A stretch of 64,000 nucleotides of DNA from DSCS01 sp035391585 (GCA_964574875.1 CAZNOX010000004.1:1-64000), one strand, 5' to 3'. Positions 1 through 8,141 are shown, counted from the first letter of the stretch. Notes: generated from the letters alone by a model not told the origin. Made by a program: numbers and translations.

Positions 1-14
1 AAAAAGGAGGGCTC

Positions 15-965
15 ATGAAGCTGGCCATCTTATGCGGCGGGCACTCGTCTGAGCGCCCGATTTCGTTTAAAAGCACACACAGTATTATCCAGGCGCTGGA
101 CAAGGATCATCCTGTTCTCCTCATCGATACAGGGCGCAGCGAAATTTTCACTGATTTCGAGACACAGACGGAAAAAGCCCCTCTCCCTCCTTCCCCCGCC
201 CTGGTCAGGCAGCTCCTGTCCCACCTGGAAGCCCACATGATCGAAAAAGTCTGTATCATGCTTCACGGCGGCGCCGGAGAAGACGGCCATATCCAGGCCC
301 TTCTCGACCTCTGCCGGATCCCCTATACCGGTTCGGGAATGGGGGCTTCATTCGTGGGAATGGACAAGGCCCTCACCAAGATCATCATGGCGTATTACCA
401 TATCCCCACTCCAGCCTGGACCGTTCTGTCCCACACAGCCACCCGCCCGGTTTCGCCCCCTCTTCCGCTCCCCCTCATCGTCAAACCTGTCAATGAAGGA
501 TCCACCGTGGGACTGACCAAGGTGGACAAAGACGAGCAGTGGGAAAAAGCCCTTCATGACGCTTTTCAGGCGGATGATCACATCCTCATTGAAGAGTATA
601 TCCCGGGAAGAGAGCTGACGCTCACCGTGGATGAGTCCGGAGCCTGGCCTCCAGTCGAGATCCAGCCTAAAAAAGGGCTTTACGATTTCGAGAGCAAGTA
701 CAGCAAAGGAATGAGCCGTTACATCTGCCCGGCAGAGATCCCGCCATCTCTTCTTGACAGGATGAACAGGGACGCTCTCCTTCTTTATGAAAAAATGGGC
801 CTCCGTGGAGTCGTCCGTTTCGACATCCGTCTGAACAGGGAGGAGTACTTTTTTCTTGAGGTCAATACCCTTCCGGGCATGACCTCCCTGAGTCTTGTCC
901 CCATGTCTTTTGAGGCAGGCGGCCTCTCTTACGGGGAACTCATCCAGAGGATCTTCCATGGATGA
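15..965 (+). CDS. ddl: D-alanine--D-alanine ligase family (ATP-grasp)
   Basis: Predicted cytoplasmic ATP-grasp ligase joining two D-alanines for the peptidoglycan precursor. It is 316 residues, close to the usual 300-370. Family signatures are visible in order: GGHSSERPIS at the N-terminus, HGGAGEDGHIQALL near residue 80 followed by IPYTGSG, IVKPVNEGSTVGL in the ATP-grasp core, the EEYIPGRELT segment, and FLEVNTLPGMT near the C-terminus, which carries metal-binding residues. An AAGGAGG ribosome site lies just upstream of the ATG. The upstream neighbour is outside the window. The gene overlaps trmL by 8 bases, so the two are probably co-translated. Substrate specificity (D-Ala versus D-Lac or D-Ser) cannot be read with certainty. 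Confidence 0.93.
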   Translation: MKLAILCGGHSSERPISFKSTHSIIQALDKDHPVLLIDTGRSEIFTDFETQTEKAPLPPSPALVRQLLSHLEAHMIEKVCIMLHGGAGEDGHIQALLDLCRIPYTGSGMGASFVGMDKALTKIIMAYYHIPTPAWTVLSHTATRPVSPPLPLPLIVKPVNEGSTVGLTKVDKDEQWEKALHDAFQADDHILIEEYIPGRELTLTVDESGAWPPVEIQPKKGLYDFESKYSKGMSRYICPAEIPPSLLDRMNRDALLLYEKMGLRGVVRFDIRLNREEYFFLEVNTLPGMTSLSLVPMSFEAGGLSYGELIQRIFHG

Positions 966-1422
966 CCCTTTTCTTCGCATCGTCCTGGTAGAGCCTGAGA
1001 TCCCCCCCAATACAGGGACTATCGGGCGTCTCTGTGTGGCTTTGAATATTCCTCTTTTTCTTGTGGAGCCCCTGGGATTCAGCCTTGAAGACAAATATCT
1101 GAAAAGGGCAGGACTGGACTACTGGGACGACCTTGACTATTCACTTTTCCCCTCTTTTGAGGCCCTGGAAAAAGCCTTCCCCGGGGAAACATTCTGGTAT
1201 TTTACAAAAAAAAGCCCGTACACATATTTTGAAGCCCGTTTCTCCCACGGTGACTTCCTTGTCTTCGGTAAAGAGACATCCGGACTTCCCGAGTCTCTCC
1301 TGAAGAGAGACCCTGAACACTGCCTTTCGCTTCCCATGCCGGGAAAGACCCGTTCCATCAACCTCTCCAATGCTGTCTCAGCAGCATCCTACGAAGCCTA
1401 TCGCCAGATCGTCATGAGATAA
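958..1422 (+). CDS. trmL: tRNA (cytidine(34)-2'-O)-methyltransferase
   Basis: SPOUT-class methyltransferase expected to 2'-O-methylate the wobble base of tRNA-Leu isoacceptors using S-adenosylmethionine. It is 154 residues, typical of TrmL. The three SpoU motifs are present: PNTGTIGR near residue 16, VFGKETSGLP near residue 101, and PMPGKTRSINLSNAVS near the C-terminus, which forms the knotted SAM site. A longer in-frame start exists 63 bases upstream, but that part lies inside ddl. The ATG at 958, with AGAGG just before it and homology starting at once, is the better start. It overlaps ddl by 8 bases. Confidence 0.92.
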   Translation: MDDPFLRIVLVEPEIPPNTGTIGRLCVALNIPLFLVEPLGFSLEDKYLKRAGLDYWDDLDYSLFPSFEALEKAFPGETFWYFTKKSPYTYFEARFSHGDFLVFGKETSGLPESLLKRDPEHCLSLPMPGKTRSINLSNAVSAASYEAYRQIVMR

Positions 1423-1454
1423 AAAAAAGGCGCACCCCTTTCGGGATGCGCCTT
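1421..1454 (-). terminator. Rho-independent terminator of the lipoprotein gene
   Basis: An inverted repeat (AAGGCGCA and TGCGCCTT arms, with a CCC/GGG inner part) lies between two convergent genes. Read on the minus strand the stem is followed by eight T residues, so it should end the lipoprotein transcript efficiently. On the plus strand the T-tract is poor, so any effect on trmL would be weaker. Confidence 0.8.
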
Positions 1455-1477
1455 CAAAGCGGTCCGTTACACCATTC

Positions 1478-1888
1478 TTACATCATGGACTGAAACGCTT
1501 TGCCCATACGCTGAGCCGCTTCCAGGACCTTTTCATCGGAAATATACTCGTTGAACTTTTCCTGTGACAGGTTCTGCATCCTGGTCTGAAGGGCTTTTCC
1601 CCTCTCATCCAGGTCTTTCAGAGACTCGGGCATCTCGTTCTCTTTCATGATCTCAGGATACTTCTCGGTCATCTCTTTCATCTTGGGGCCGATCTTTTCG
1701 ATGGCATCCGCGAAGTTATTCATGGTCGCTGCCAGGTCTTCAGGACTCTGGACATTCTCCATGCCTTCGACATAGGCTTCCTGTGCTGTGAGAAACTCTT
1801 CCATGACACTTCTGAGATCCTGATAGCTTCCTTTTCCACAAGCCGCGATAAACACGACAACAAGCAAAAACAGAGCAACTTTCTTCAT
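1478..1888 (-). CDS. Small lipoprotein, family unknown
   Basis: A 136-residue predicted lipoprotein. The start MKKVALFLLVV is chosen because AGGAGG lies 6 bases upstream; an earlier in-frame ATG has no such site. A hydrophobic signal ends in the lipobox FIAAC, so the protein should be lipidated and exported. The mature part is charged and largely helical (for example GPKMKEMTEKYPEIM and ALQTRMQNLSQEKF). It resembles its neighbour at 1955-2407 in size, signal type and a shared NF.DAIEKIGP / SYTKELEALGP segment, so the two are probably distant paralogues. No function is recognised. Confidence 0.85.
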   Translation of the reverse strand: MKKVALFLLVVVFIAACGKGSYQDLRSVMEEFLTAQEAYVEGMENVQSPEDLAATMNNFADAIEKIGPKMKEMTEKYPEIMKENEMPESLKDLDERGKALQTRMQNLSQEKFNEYISDEKVLEAAQRMGKAFQSMM

Positions 1889-1954
1889 CTGAATACCTCC
1901 TATTCGCTCCACCTTACGCTATTTTTTAAAAATTGACAAGGAGAAAATGAAAAC

Positions 1955-2407
1955 CTATTCGGTTTTCTCTTCTTCGTCACGGAACCATCTGGCCACGGTA
2001 TTGTCCAGCTTTTCCACAGCAGCATTGAGAGCGGCATCCTCAGGATAGGCTTCCAGAGATGTATGGACTTTTTCCCAGACGGTGAGCTGGGTCACCATAT
2101 ATTCCCCCGCAGCGATCATGAGTTTCCCGCCGTCCATTTTGGCTTTCAGGCTGGTCTCGCCTTCCAGGGTCTCCAGCTGGGCTGAGACGTTTTCCCATTG
2201 GGGTCCCAGGGCTTCCAGCTCTTTTGTATAGCTTTCCATGGCTTTGACTATTTTCTCGGGATTATCCGCACTTTCCATCTGTTCCAGGAAAGCCTTGTCG
2301 ATACCCACAGCTTTTTTCACCACTTCCGTCGTCTCAGTAAACGCATTTTTACCGCAGGCAGCCAGCATAAATAGAGCAACAAGAACCACGACAACAACTC
2401 GACGCAT
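1955..2407 (-). CDS. Small lipoprotein, paralogue-like partner of the next gene
   Basis: A 150-residue predicted lipoprotein with a strongly hydrophobic signal (RRVVVVVLVALF) and lipobox MLAAC. AAGGAGG lies 7-8 bases before the ATG. The mature region is helical and acidic, with NPEKIVKAMESYTKEL matching the layout of a segment in the downstream lipoprotein, so a duplication is likely. A 66-base gap separates the two genes. A promoter-like pair at 2439-2466 precedes this gene. Function unknown; it probably sits in the inner or outer membrane facing the periplasm. Confidence 0.84.
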   Translation of the reverse strand: MRRVVVVVLVALFMLAACGKNAFTETTEVVKKAVGIDKAFLEQMESADNPEKIVKAMESYTKELEALGPQWENVSAQLETLEGETSLKAKMDGGKLMIAAGEYMVTQLTVWEKVHTSLEAYPEDAALNAAVEKLDNTVARWFRDEEEKTE

Positions 2408-2438
2408 ACAACAACCTCCTTATGGTTTGGATAATCTT

Positions 2439-2466
2439 AATATACAGCTCTTTTAGAAAAAGACAA
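2439..2466 (-). promoter_or_regulatory. Sigma-70-like promoter for the lipoprotein pair
   Basis: On the minus strand TTGTCT (2461-2466) and TATATT (2439-2444) are separated by 16 bases, about 30 bases upstream of the start codon at 2407. Seen in the sequence; use as a promoter is inferred. Confidence 0.5.
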
Positions 2467-2474
2467 GGAGGCTC

Positions 2475-3014
2475 TTAAAGAGGGTGCCTCAAAGACTTCT
2501 GAAGAAGAGAGACGCACTCTCCTGCCGTGTCAAAACCGAAGACCAGGTCTGCCCCCCCTCCGGGGAAGCGTTCCCGATTGTCCAGAGGGCTGTCAGCCAG
2601 GCGGGAACTCCATCCTGAGTCTGCTCCGCGCCAGGCCAGAAGAAGCCGTCTCATCTGCCAGGCCAGTGCCGCCTCTGAGAGTGTCCCTGCTCCTCCGCCG
2701 ATGATAATGACAGCATCGGAAGCGGCCACCACACAATTCCGGGCGTACCCCAATCCCGTGGGGATGACAATATCAAGATAGGGGTTGGCTTCAGATCTGT
2801 CGATTCCGGGAAGGATCCCCACGACATCACCATCTTCATGTTTCGATGCATTGCGAGCCCCCCTGGACGCCGCTTCCATGACGCCTTTGAGCCCTCCTGT
2901 GACCAGCCGGTATCCCGATTCGATGAGCGTAAAACCGATCTTTTCAGCGATCTCATAATCCGGGCTTCCCTGAAGAGCATCCCCTTTTCCTATGACCGCG
3001 ATCATTCTTTTCAT
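2475..3014 (-). CDS. TIGR00725-type Rossmann-fold (LOG/MoCo-carrier-like) protein
   Basis: A 179-residue cytoplasmic protein of the SLOG/lysine-decarboxylase-like Rossmann superfamily. It begins MIAVIGKGDALQG, has VTGGLKGVMEAASRGA at about residues 38-53, and carries the nucleotide-phosphate loop IIIGGGAGTLSEAALAW near residues 103-119. These fit the TIGR00725/YpsA-like group rather than classic LOG phosphoribohydrolases, whose PGGxGTxxE motif appears only in part here (GGGAGTLSE). GGAGGGATT lies directly before the ATG, a spacing used by several genes here. The exact substrate is unknown. It is transcribed away from the thiamine operon. Confidence 0.78.
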   Translation of the reverse strand: MKRMIAVIGKGDALQGSPDYEIAEKIGFTLIESGYRLVTGGLKGVMEAASRGARNASKHEDGDVVGILPGIDRSEANPYLDIVIPTGLGYARNCVVAASDAVIIIGGGAGTLSEAALAWQMRRLLLAWRGADSGWSSRLADSPLDNRERFPGGGADLVFGFDTAGECVSLLQKSLRHPL

Positions 3015-3069
3015 AATCCCTCCTTCATCCCTTTGAGTATACCAACTTTTCTCCTCTTTGGCATCCCCC

Positions 3070-3098
3070 TTGACAAAAAGAGACAGGGTCTCTACAAT
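3070..3098 (+). promoter_or_regulatory. Promoter of the thiamine salvage operon
   Basis: TTGACA (3070-3075) and TACAAT (3093-3098) are spaced by exactly 17 bases, a near-perfect sigma-70 promoter. The predicted start at about 3105 is just before the TPP riboswitch. Confidence 0.85.
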
Positions 3099-3105
3099 AA
3101 CGCTG

Positions 3106-3196
3106 TATTAGGGGAGCCGGAGTGTCCGGCTGAGAGTAAGGAGCTGCTCCTTTAACCCTCAACCTGATCTGGGTCATGCCAGCGTAGGGAAATACA
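3106..3196 (+). promoter_or_regulatory. TPP riboswitch (THI element)
   Basis: The diagnostic conserved blocks of the thiamine pyrophosphate aptamer are present: GGGGAGCCGGAGTGTCCGGCTGAGAG, given in two parts as GGGGAGCCGG (3111-3120) and GGCTGAGAG (3128-3136), then ACCCTCAACCTGATCTGGGT and CAGCGTAGGGAA (3180-3191). It lies between a strong promoter and thiW. No terminator with a T-run follows. Instead TCCCCT at 3222-3227 can pair with AGGGGA at 3250-3255, which is the ribosome site of thiW, suggesting control of translation initiation. Ligand identity is secure from the motifs; the mechanism is inferred. Confidence 0.95.
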
Positions 3197-3262
3197 TCTT
3201 ACGTCAACCAATCCAGTCTGTTCCCCTCACACTGAACCATCCATCAGAAAGGGGACGATCCG

Positions 3263-3760
3263 ATGTCTTTGAAAAAAATGCTCTTTGCGGCGGTCCTGAT
3301 CGCAGCCGGGGTCCTCACCGGGCCTCTTGTCTCCATACCCGTGGGACTTTCCCGCTGTTTTCCTGTCCAGCACACGATCAATGTTCTTTCAGCGGTCCTG
3401 CTCGGGCCGGCCTATGCTCTGCTGAACGCCTTCTCCATCTCCCTGCTGAGAAACCTTCTGGGGACAGGGACTCTCCTGGCCTTTCCCGGAAGCCTGTTCG
3501 GAGCTGCCCTGGCGGGTTTGTCTTTCCGTCTCTTCAAAAGACATGCCGCAGCTGCAGCAGGAGAGATCCTGGGAACAGGACTTATCGGAGGCCTCGCGGC
3601 TTTCCCCACAGCCCTTCTTCTCATGGGAAAGACAGCGGGAGCCCTCTTTTTCATCCCTCCTTTTCTTCTGAGCAGTGCAGGAGGGAGTCTTCTGGCTCTT
3701 GGGATCCTCCCCCTTCTTCAAAAAGCCCTCCATCCGGGCTATTCCGGAGAGACGCCATGA
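3263..3760 (+). CDS. thiW: ThiW, predicted ECF substrate-binding membrane protein for the thiazole precursor
   Basis: A 165-residue integral membrane protein with about five or six hydrophobic helices. It fits the ThiW family, the predicted S-component of an energy-coupling-factor transporter for hydroxyethylthiazole. The N-terminal region PLVSIPVGLSRCFPVQHTIN and the LLGPAYALLNAFSISLLRNL segment are characteristic. It is first in a TPP-riboswitch operon, with AAGGGGA before the ATG. No ECF ATPase or EcfT is encoded nearby, so it would have to share a module encoded elsewhere. Its stop overlaps the thiD start by 4 bases (ATGA). Confidence 0.88.
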   Translation: MSLKKMLFAAVLIAAGVLTGPLVSIPVGLSRCFPVQHTINVLSAVLLGPAYALLNAFSISLLRNLLGTGTLLAFPGSLFGAALAGLSFRLFKRHAAAAAGEILGTGLIGGLAAFPTALLLMGKTAGALFFIPPFLLSSAGGSLLALGILPLLQKALHPGYSGETP

Positions 3761-4590
3761 GGGCAGCCCTCACCATCGCCGGGTCTGACTCTGGGGGCGG
3801 AGCGGGTATTCAGGCTGACCTCAAGACCTTCGCCGCTTACGGTGTCTATGGGATGAGCGTGATCACGGCAGTGACGGCACAGAACTCCACAGGTGTCTTT
3901 GCCGTTTCTGAAATAGACCCGCGGGTGATCACAGCACAGTGTGACGCTGTCTTTGAAGATTTCCCCGTTCATGCTGTCAAGGTGGGGATGCTCTCCTCCG
4001 GAGAGGCCGTCGAGGCGGTTGAAGATGTCCTGATGCGCTTTCACCCGCCTGCTCTTGTCCTGGATCCCGTGATCACCGCCAAGAGCGGGGCCTCTCTTCT
4101 GAGGCGTGATGCCCTGCGTCTGCTGGCAGCCAGGCTCTTTCCCCTGGCTCTCCTCATCACCCCGAATATTCCTGAAGCCGAAGCCTTCACCGGACTCTCC
4201 GTCACTGATGAAACAGGCATGAGAGAGGCGGCCATACGCCTGCAAGCGCTGGGAGCTGCGAATGTGCTGATCAAAGGGGGACATGGCACAGAGAGCAGGG
4301 TGTCCTGCGACCTCTTCTATAACGGACATGATTTTTACTCTCTCTCCTCTCCCCGTATATCCACGCGACACACCCACGGGACAGGATGCACCCTCTCTTC
4401 TGCTGTGGCTGCAGGCCTTGCCCGGGGCTTATCCCTGTTGCAGGCCCTGGAGACTGCCAAAGACTACATCACAGAAGCCATCAGGCAGGCCCCCGGGTTC
4501 GGGAGCGGATCAGGCCCGGTCAACCACCTTGTCTCTCCCTTTGGAGAACCGGGGCCCGGAACGCAGAACGGAGGAAGCCATGCACGCTGA
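3757..4590 (+). CDS. thiD: Hydroxymethylpyrimidine/phosphomethylpyrimidine kinase
   Basis: Ribokinase-fold enzyme that phosphorylates HMP twice to HMP pyrophosphate for thiamine synthesis. It is 277 residues, the usual length. The N-terminus ALTIAGSDSGGGAGIQADLK is the family signature, LDPVITAKSGASLL lies mid-protein, and RHTHGTGCTLSSA near residue 210 carries the anion hole and catalytic region. It starts within the thiW stop codon and overlaps thiM by 11 bases, so the operon is tightly coupled. There is no thiC in the window, which suggests HMP is salvaged. Confidence 0.95.
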   Translation: MRAALTIAGSDSGGGAGIQADLKTFAAYGVYGMSVITAVTAQNSTGVFAVSEIDPRVITAQCDAVFEDFPVHAVKVGMLSSGEAVEAVEDVLMRFHPPALVLDPVITAKSGASLLRRDALRLLAARLFPLALLITPNIPEAEAFTGLSVTDETGMREAAIRLQALGAANVLIKGGHGTESRVSCDLFYNGHDFYSLSSPRISTRHTHGTGCTLSSAVAAGLARGLSLLQALETAKDYITEAIRQAPGFGSGSGPVNHLVSPFGEPGPGTQNGGSHAR

Positions 4591-5392
4591 CGAGCTTCTC
4601 AACGGTGCTGCACACCTGGTGGACTCCGCCCGGAGGAAAAATCCCCTGGTCTATCATATCACCAATGATGTCACCGGCCATCTCTCCGCCGATGCGGTCC
4701 TGGCCCTGGGAGGATCTCCCGTGATGTCCTCCTCTCCCCTGGAATCAGCGGAGATCACCTCCCGGGCCGACGCCCTTGTGGTCAATACCGGGACCCCCGG
4801 CAGACAACGAGTCAAAGCCATGTTCCGGGCCGGGCGCCGTGCTTTGCAGGAGGGGGTCCCCGCTGTCCTTGACCCGGTGGGCGCAGGCTTTACCCCTTAC
4901 CGCAACAGGATCATCCGCACACTGGTGTCCACGGGAGCCTTTTCCGTCATCAAAGGGAATGCTTCAGAGATGGCCTGGCTGGCAGGCCTGGGAAAGGGAA
5001 CCCGGGGAGTAGATGCCCGGACAGAACATCATCCGTCCCGGGATATCGCACTCCACTGCGCTGCACGCTTCAGGAGGGTCTGTGTGGTCACCGGCCAGAC
5101 CGATATCATCTCCGACGGAGAATCCCTCTTTTCCGTGGAAGGCGGGTCTCCCATGGCCGGGATCATAACCGGGGCGGGCTGTCTTGCAGCCTCTCTCTGC
5201 GGCCTCTATCTGGCCTGTGACACCTCTCCTCTTCAAGCGGCGGCCGCCGCCCTTCTGGTTCTCAGGACAGGAGCCTTCCGCGCAGCGCAATCAGCTGAAG
5301 GAAACGCCTCCTTCCGGACGGGCCTCCTCGATGCTCTGACGATGATCACGGGGGAAGAGATCCTCCGGGAAGGGAGGCTCTATGATGGTTGA
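4580..5392 (+). CDS. thiM: Hydroxyethylthiazole kinase
   Basis: Ribokinase-like enzyme that phosphorylates 4-methyl-5-(2-hydroxyethyl)thiazole, the thiazole salvage step. It is 270 residues. HITNDVTGHLSADAVLALGG with the following PVMSSSPLE is the ThiM N-terminal signature, VLDPVGAGFTPYR lies mid-protein and ITGAGCLAASLCG carries the GAGC motif. The frame stays open far upstream, but that stretch overlaps thiD; the ATG at 4580 is preceded by GGAGGAAG and homology begins there. Its end overlaps the thiE start by about 11 bases. Confidence 0.94.
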   Translation: MHADELLNGAAHLVDSARRKNPLVYHITNDVTGHLSADAVLALGGSPVMSSSPLESAEITSRADALVVNTGTPGRQRVKAMFRAGRRALQEGVPAVLDPVGAGFTPYRNRIIRTLVSTGAFSVIKGNASEMAWLAGLGKGTRGVDARTEHHPSRDIALHCAARFRRVCVVTGQTDIISDGESLFSVEGGSPMAGIITGAGCLAASLCGLYLACDTSPLQAAAAALLVLRTGAFRAAQSAEGNASFRTGLLDALTMITGEEILREGRLYDG

Positions 5393-6008
5393 TTCCCGCT
5401 TCTTCCGTCTTTATCTCATCGCCTCGTCGGACAGAGCAGCAACCGATCCCCTGAACCGGATCATGGAGGCAGCCGCTCACGGTGTCAGCATGGTCCAGCT
5501 TCGTGAAAAGGGCCTCTCCACGCGGCTTTTTATCCAACGGGCCCTGGATCTGAAAAAAAGGCTTTCTTCATGGGATATCCCTTTGATCATCAATGACAGA
5601 GTGGATGTGGCCATGGCTGCGGGGGCCCACGGAGTCCATCTGGGCCGCAGCGATATGTCTGTAAAAAAGGCCCGCTCCCTCCTGGGCCCTGGAAAGATCA
5701 TCGGATTTTCAGCCTCCTCTCTGGATGACGCTTTACAAGGCTGTGATGACGGAGCTGACTACATCGGGGCGGGAGCCCTCTTCCCTACTGCAACGAAAAA
5801 GGATGCCTCGCCTCTCTCCCTGGATGATTTCGAACAAATCGCCCGGGGGACCCCCCTTCCCGTGGTGGCTATCGGAGGGATCACACCGGATAAGGTCTCT
5901 CTTCTCTTGTCCAGGGGCGCAGCAGGAGTAGCTGTCTCATCTGCAATATTGCAGTCGGAAAATATCCCGGAGGCCGTGAAGGCCTTTCTTGAACAGAAAA
6001 GAGATTAA
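5382..6008 (+). CDS. thiE: Thiamine-phosphate synthase
   Basis: TIM-barrel enzyme that condenses HMP-PP and thiazole phosphate into thiamine monophosphate, completing the salvage route of this operon. It is 208 residues. VQLREKGLSTR near residue 36, LIINDRVDVAMAAGAHGVHLG near 70-90, GFSASSLDDAL, and AIGGITPDKV near 165 are family motifs. Two adjacent ATG codons (5382, 5385) follow GGGAGG; the second has the better 7-base spacing, so the true protein may begin one residue later. The gene converges on, and overlaps by 4 bases, the lipoprotein gene on the other strand. Confidence 0.94.
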   Translation: MMVDSRFFRLYLIASSDRAATDPLNRIMEAAAHGVSMVQLREKGLSTRLFIQRALDLKKRLSSWDIPLIINDRVDVAMAAGAHGVHLGRSDMSVKKARSLLGPGKIIGFSASSLDDALQGCDDGADYIGAGALFPTATKKDASPLSLDDFEQIARGTPLPVVAIGGITPDKVSLLLSRGAAGVAVSSAILQSENIPEAVKAFLEQKRD

Positions 6009-6643
6009 TGTGTAAAGAATGTCCGGGGCGATTCTTTCGTCTCCCCCTTCAGATAAAAGAGGTAGTGACGAAAAGCGTCGGCCAATCCCGAAAATGCCGC
6101 CTCCTCATCCCACTCTTTGGCTTCCTCCATATCAAAGATAGGAGCTGTCTCAAATGTCCTGGAATAATCCTTCTCTTCCAGGAGTGTCAGGGTCTTCATA
6201 TTGTAGAGCCGGATTTTCAGAGAGAGAGAAAGAAGGCGGTAATACCCTCTGTGATGTGTGGTCCCGGAATAGTCCGGGAAGCTGTTTGCCGTCGATGTCA
6301 TGTTTTTCCCTGAATACTCTCCCGTCACCACAAGGGCATAGTGCCCCCCCACCTGCCGGGCCAGGCGCGATAATGTGGAAAGAGACGGAAGGGCTTCACC
6401 CGAGCGGGAGTCGTAGGGGGCCTTTTGAAAACGCCCGGGGAGGACCCCCTGGCCCAGTGAGGCCAGCAGATCATGACACTTTTTGGAATCCAGGCCCCGG
6501 ATAAGGGGCTGGATCAGGGCCACCCGTTCCCCTTCCAGAAAGAGGGAATGGGCAGGAACGGTCACATAGACCGTCTCTCTGTCCAGATGGACACAGGAGG
6601 CCAGGGACAAGAGCAGAAGAACGGTGAAGGCCCCTCTTTTCAT
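6005..6643 (-). CDS. Hypothetical lipoprotein
   Basis: A 212-residue predicted lipoprotein. A short signal (RGAFTVLLLLSL) ends in the lipobox LASC. The mature protein contains VALIQPLIRGLDSKKC, HYALVVTGEYSGKN and SLKIRLYNMKTLTLLEEKDYS, a mix of strand-like segments that resembles periplasmic lipoproteins of unknown role. GGGAGGATT precedes the ATG. It overlaps the upstream TPR lipoprotein gene by 4 bases and the convergent thiE by 4 bases. No named family is recognised. Confidence 0.82.
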   Translation of the reverse strand: MKRGAFTVLLLLSLASCVHLDRETVYVTVPAHSLFLEGERVALIQPLIRGLDSKKCHDLLASLGQGVLPGRFQKAPYDSRSGEALPSLSTLSRLARQVGGHYALVVTGEYSGKNMTSTANSFPDYSGTTHHRGYYRLLSLSLKIRLYNMKTLTLLEEKDYSRTFETAPIFDMEEAKEWDEEAAFSGLADAFRHYLFYLKGETKESPRTFFTH

Positions 6644-6972
6644 AATCCTCCCATGAACCTTTTGTAATTCTCGTAGATGTCGCCGTCGGAGTCAGTCTCC
6701 AGAGCCTCTCTGTACGTCTCCCGTGCCTTCAGATAGTCGTCCATCATCTCATAGATCACAGCCAGGTTGTTCAGGACCCTGGACTTCTCCTGCGGGGAGA
6801 GATGCTCACTCTCAAGGATCCTCCGATAATGAAAAAGCGCTTCATCATACAGCCCCAGAGAAAAAAGACGGTGGCCGTATGCCATGGAGGTCTTCATCAC
6901 CTGTTGATGCGGCCCTGTACACGAAAGGAGAGCCGTAAGAAGAAGGAGGAGGAAAAGAAACCGGTGCTTCAT
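6640..6972 (-). CDS. Small TPR-repeat lipoprotein
   Basis: A 110-residue predicted lipoprotein. The start at MKHRFLFLLLLL is chosen because a signal and lipobox ALLSC follow directly; upstream codons add a non-signal stretch. The mature part holds roughly two tetratricopeptide repeats (YGHRLFSLGLYDEALFHYRR and LNNLAVIYEMMDDYLKARE). It is likely a small periplasmic adaptor. Its stop overlaps the next lipoprotein's start by 4 bases, so the pair is probably co-expressed. The ribosome site is weak (CACTCT before the ATG), so the start is less certain. Confidence 0.78.
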   Translation of the reverse strand: MKHRFLFLLLLLTALLSCTGPHQQVMKTSMAYGHRLFSLGLYDEALFHYRRILESEHLSPQEKSRVLNNLAVIYEMMDDYLKARETYREALETDSDGDIYENYKRFMGGL

Positions 6973-7016
6973 AGAGTGATGATACAGGATTCCCGCTGTT
7001 TTGCAAAGAAATTGTC

Positions 7017-8141
7017 TTAAAAAAGCCAGGAGACGAGAAGATAAGCGTAATGGGCAAAGACACCGGCCGCGATTCCCCCTGCGGTATGAGCCAGAAGGGC
7101 TTTGGATGTGAGTTCCCTGTGCTTCAGGGCATCGAGCATCGCTGTATGGGTGCTGAGGTATCCGCTCCAGCACATCCCCATAGCTGTAAAGACAGCGATC
7201 TCATTTCCTCCGGCCATCCCCTTGGCTAAAAAAGTGGGGATCAGGGAAAGGGCCGCCCCCACAGCTCCCAGGGATGTCATGGGAAAGGCGATGGCCTCGG
7301 GAGACTGGAACCCGAAAAGAGCTTTAAAAAGCCAGCCGAAAAGATGAGCGATACGGGGAAGGAGCGGAACCCCTTCAAAAGCTCCCCCGGTGTACCCCCC
7401 GGCAGGCTGTCCGAAGGTGACCATCATGATGAGCGTTGAGATGATCAGCACTCCGGGGATGATGGCCAGTCCGAGGTCCACGCCGCTTTTCCCGCCATCC
7501 AGAATAGAGTTGATGAACCGTAAAAAAACGCTTCCCCGGGACCGAAAAGAGATCCGGTCCTCATCTCCGCTCACGGGACGAGACTCCTCCTCCTCCACTT
7601 TACCCCTGATCATCCTCTGCATGATCCGTGTGGAGACCATGGCCCCGAAGACGGCACCCAGGAATCCCACAAGAGAGGCGATGACAAAGCCTTTTCCGAT
7701 CATAAAACTGATGACCACAAGCCCCATGCCGAACGCTGTCCCGAAATTGGTCAGGGAGATCAGCTGGTATTTTTTAAAGTAGGAGCTGAAGTTCCGGTCA
7801 TTGACCAGGCTGATGATCGCCGGATTATCCGAAAAAAAGGTCATGAGCCCCCCGAGAGAGGCCACGCCGGGGAGATTGAAGAGGGGCTTCATAAACGGAG
7901 CCAGGACCCCTTCCAGGAGACGGACGACGCCGAATTCGATGAGAAGGCGCCCGAGAGCTCCGGCCAGAACAGAGACAGCCATGATGTAGAGGACAGTATC
8001 GATGAGAAGGGCATAGGCCGTCTTCATCATGGTGGAGATCATATTCTGAACTCCCATGAAGCGTCCGAGAATACCGAAAAAAGCAAAAAAGAAGAGGAGG
8101 AAAAGGATCGCTTCCACCCGTCTTCGGTCCAGTCTCTTCAT
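7017..8141 (-). CDS. Nucleoside-recognition (Gate) membrane protein, CD0519/CD1768-like
   Basis: A 374-residue polytopic inner-membrane protein with around eight to nine hydrophobic segments. It carries the gate/nucleoside-recognition fold, seen in LAGALGRLLIEFGVVRLLEG near residue 60 and again in the second half. The GGLMTFFSDNPAIISLVNDR segment fits the CD0519/CD1768 family of clostridia, fusobacteria and spirochaetes. A charged linker (KVEEEESRPVSGDEDRISF) at about residues 182-200 separates the halves. The transported substrate is unknown. AGGGAT lies just upstream of the ATG. It is downstream of gltX on the same strand with a 42-base gap. Confidence 0.78.
   Translation of the reverse strand: MKRLDRRRVEAILFLLFFFAFFGILGRFMGVQNMISTMMKTAYALLIDTVLYIMAVSVLAGALGRLLIEFGVVRLLEGVLAPFMKPLFNLPGVASLGGLMTFFSDNPAIISLVNDRNFSSYFKKYQLISLTNFGTAFGMGLVVISFMIGKGFVIASLVGFLGAVFGAMVSTRIMQRMIRGKVEEEESRPVSGDEDRISFRSRGSVFLRFINSILDGGKSGVDLGLAIIPGVLIISTLIMMVTFGQPAGGYTGGAFEGVPLLPRIAHLFGWLFKALFGFQSPEAIAFPMTSLGAVGAALSLIPTFLAKGMAGGNEIAVFTAMGMCWSGYLSTHTAMLDALKHRELTSKALLAHTAGGIAAGVFAHYAYLLVSWLF

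Noticed and set aside
348..1094. Minus-strand frame of 248 codons opposite ddl and trmL
   Set aside because: Both plus-strand genes have strong signatures; the antisense frame shows none.
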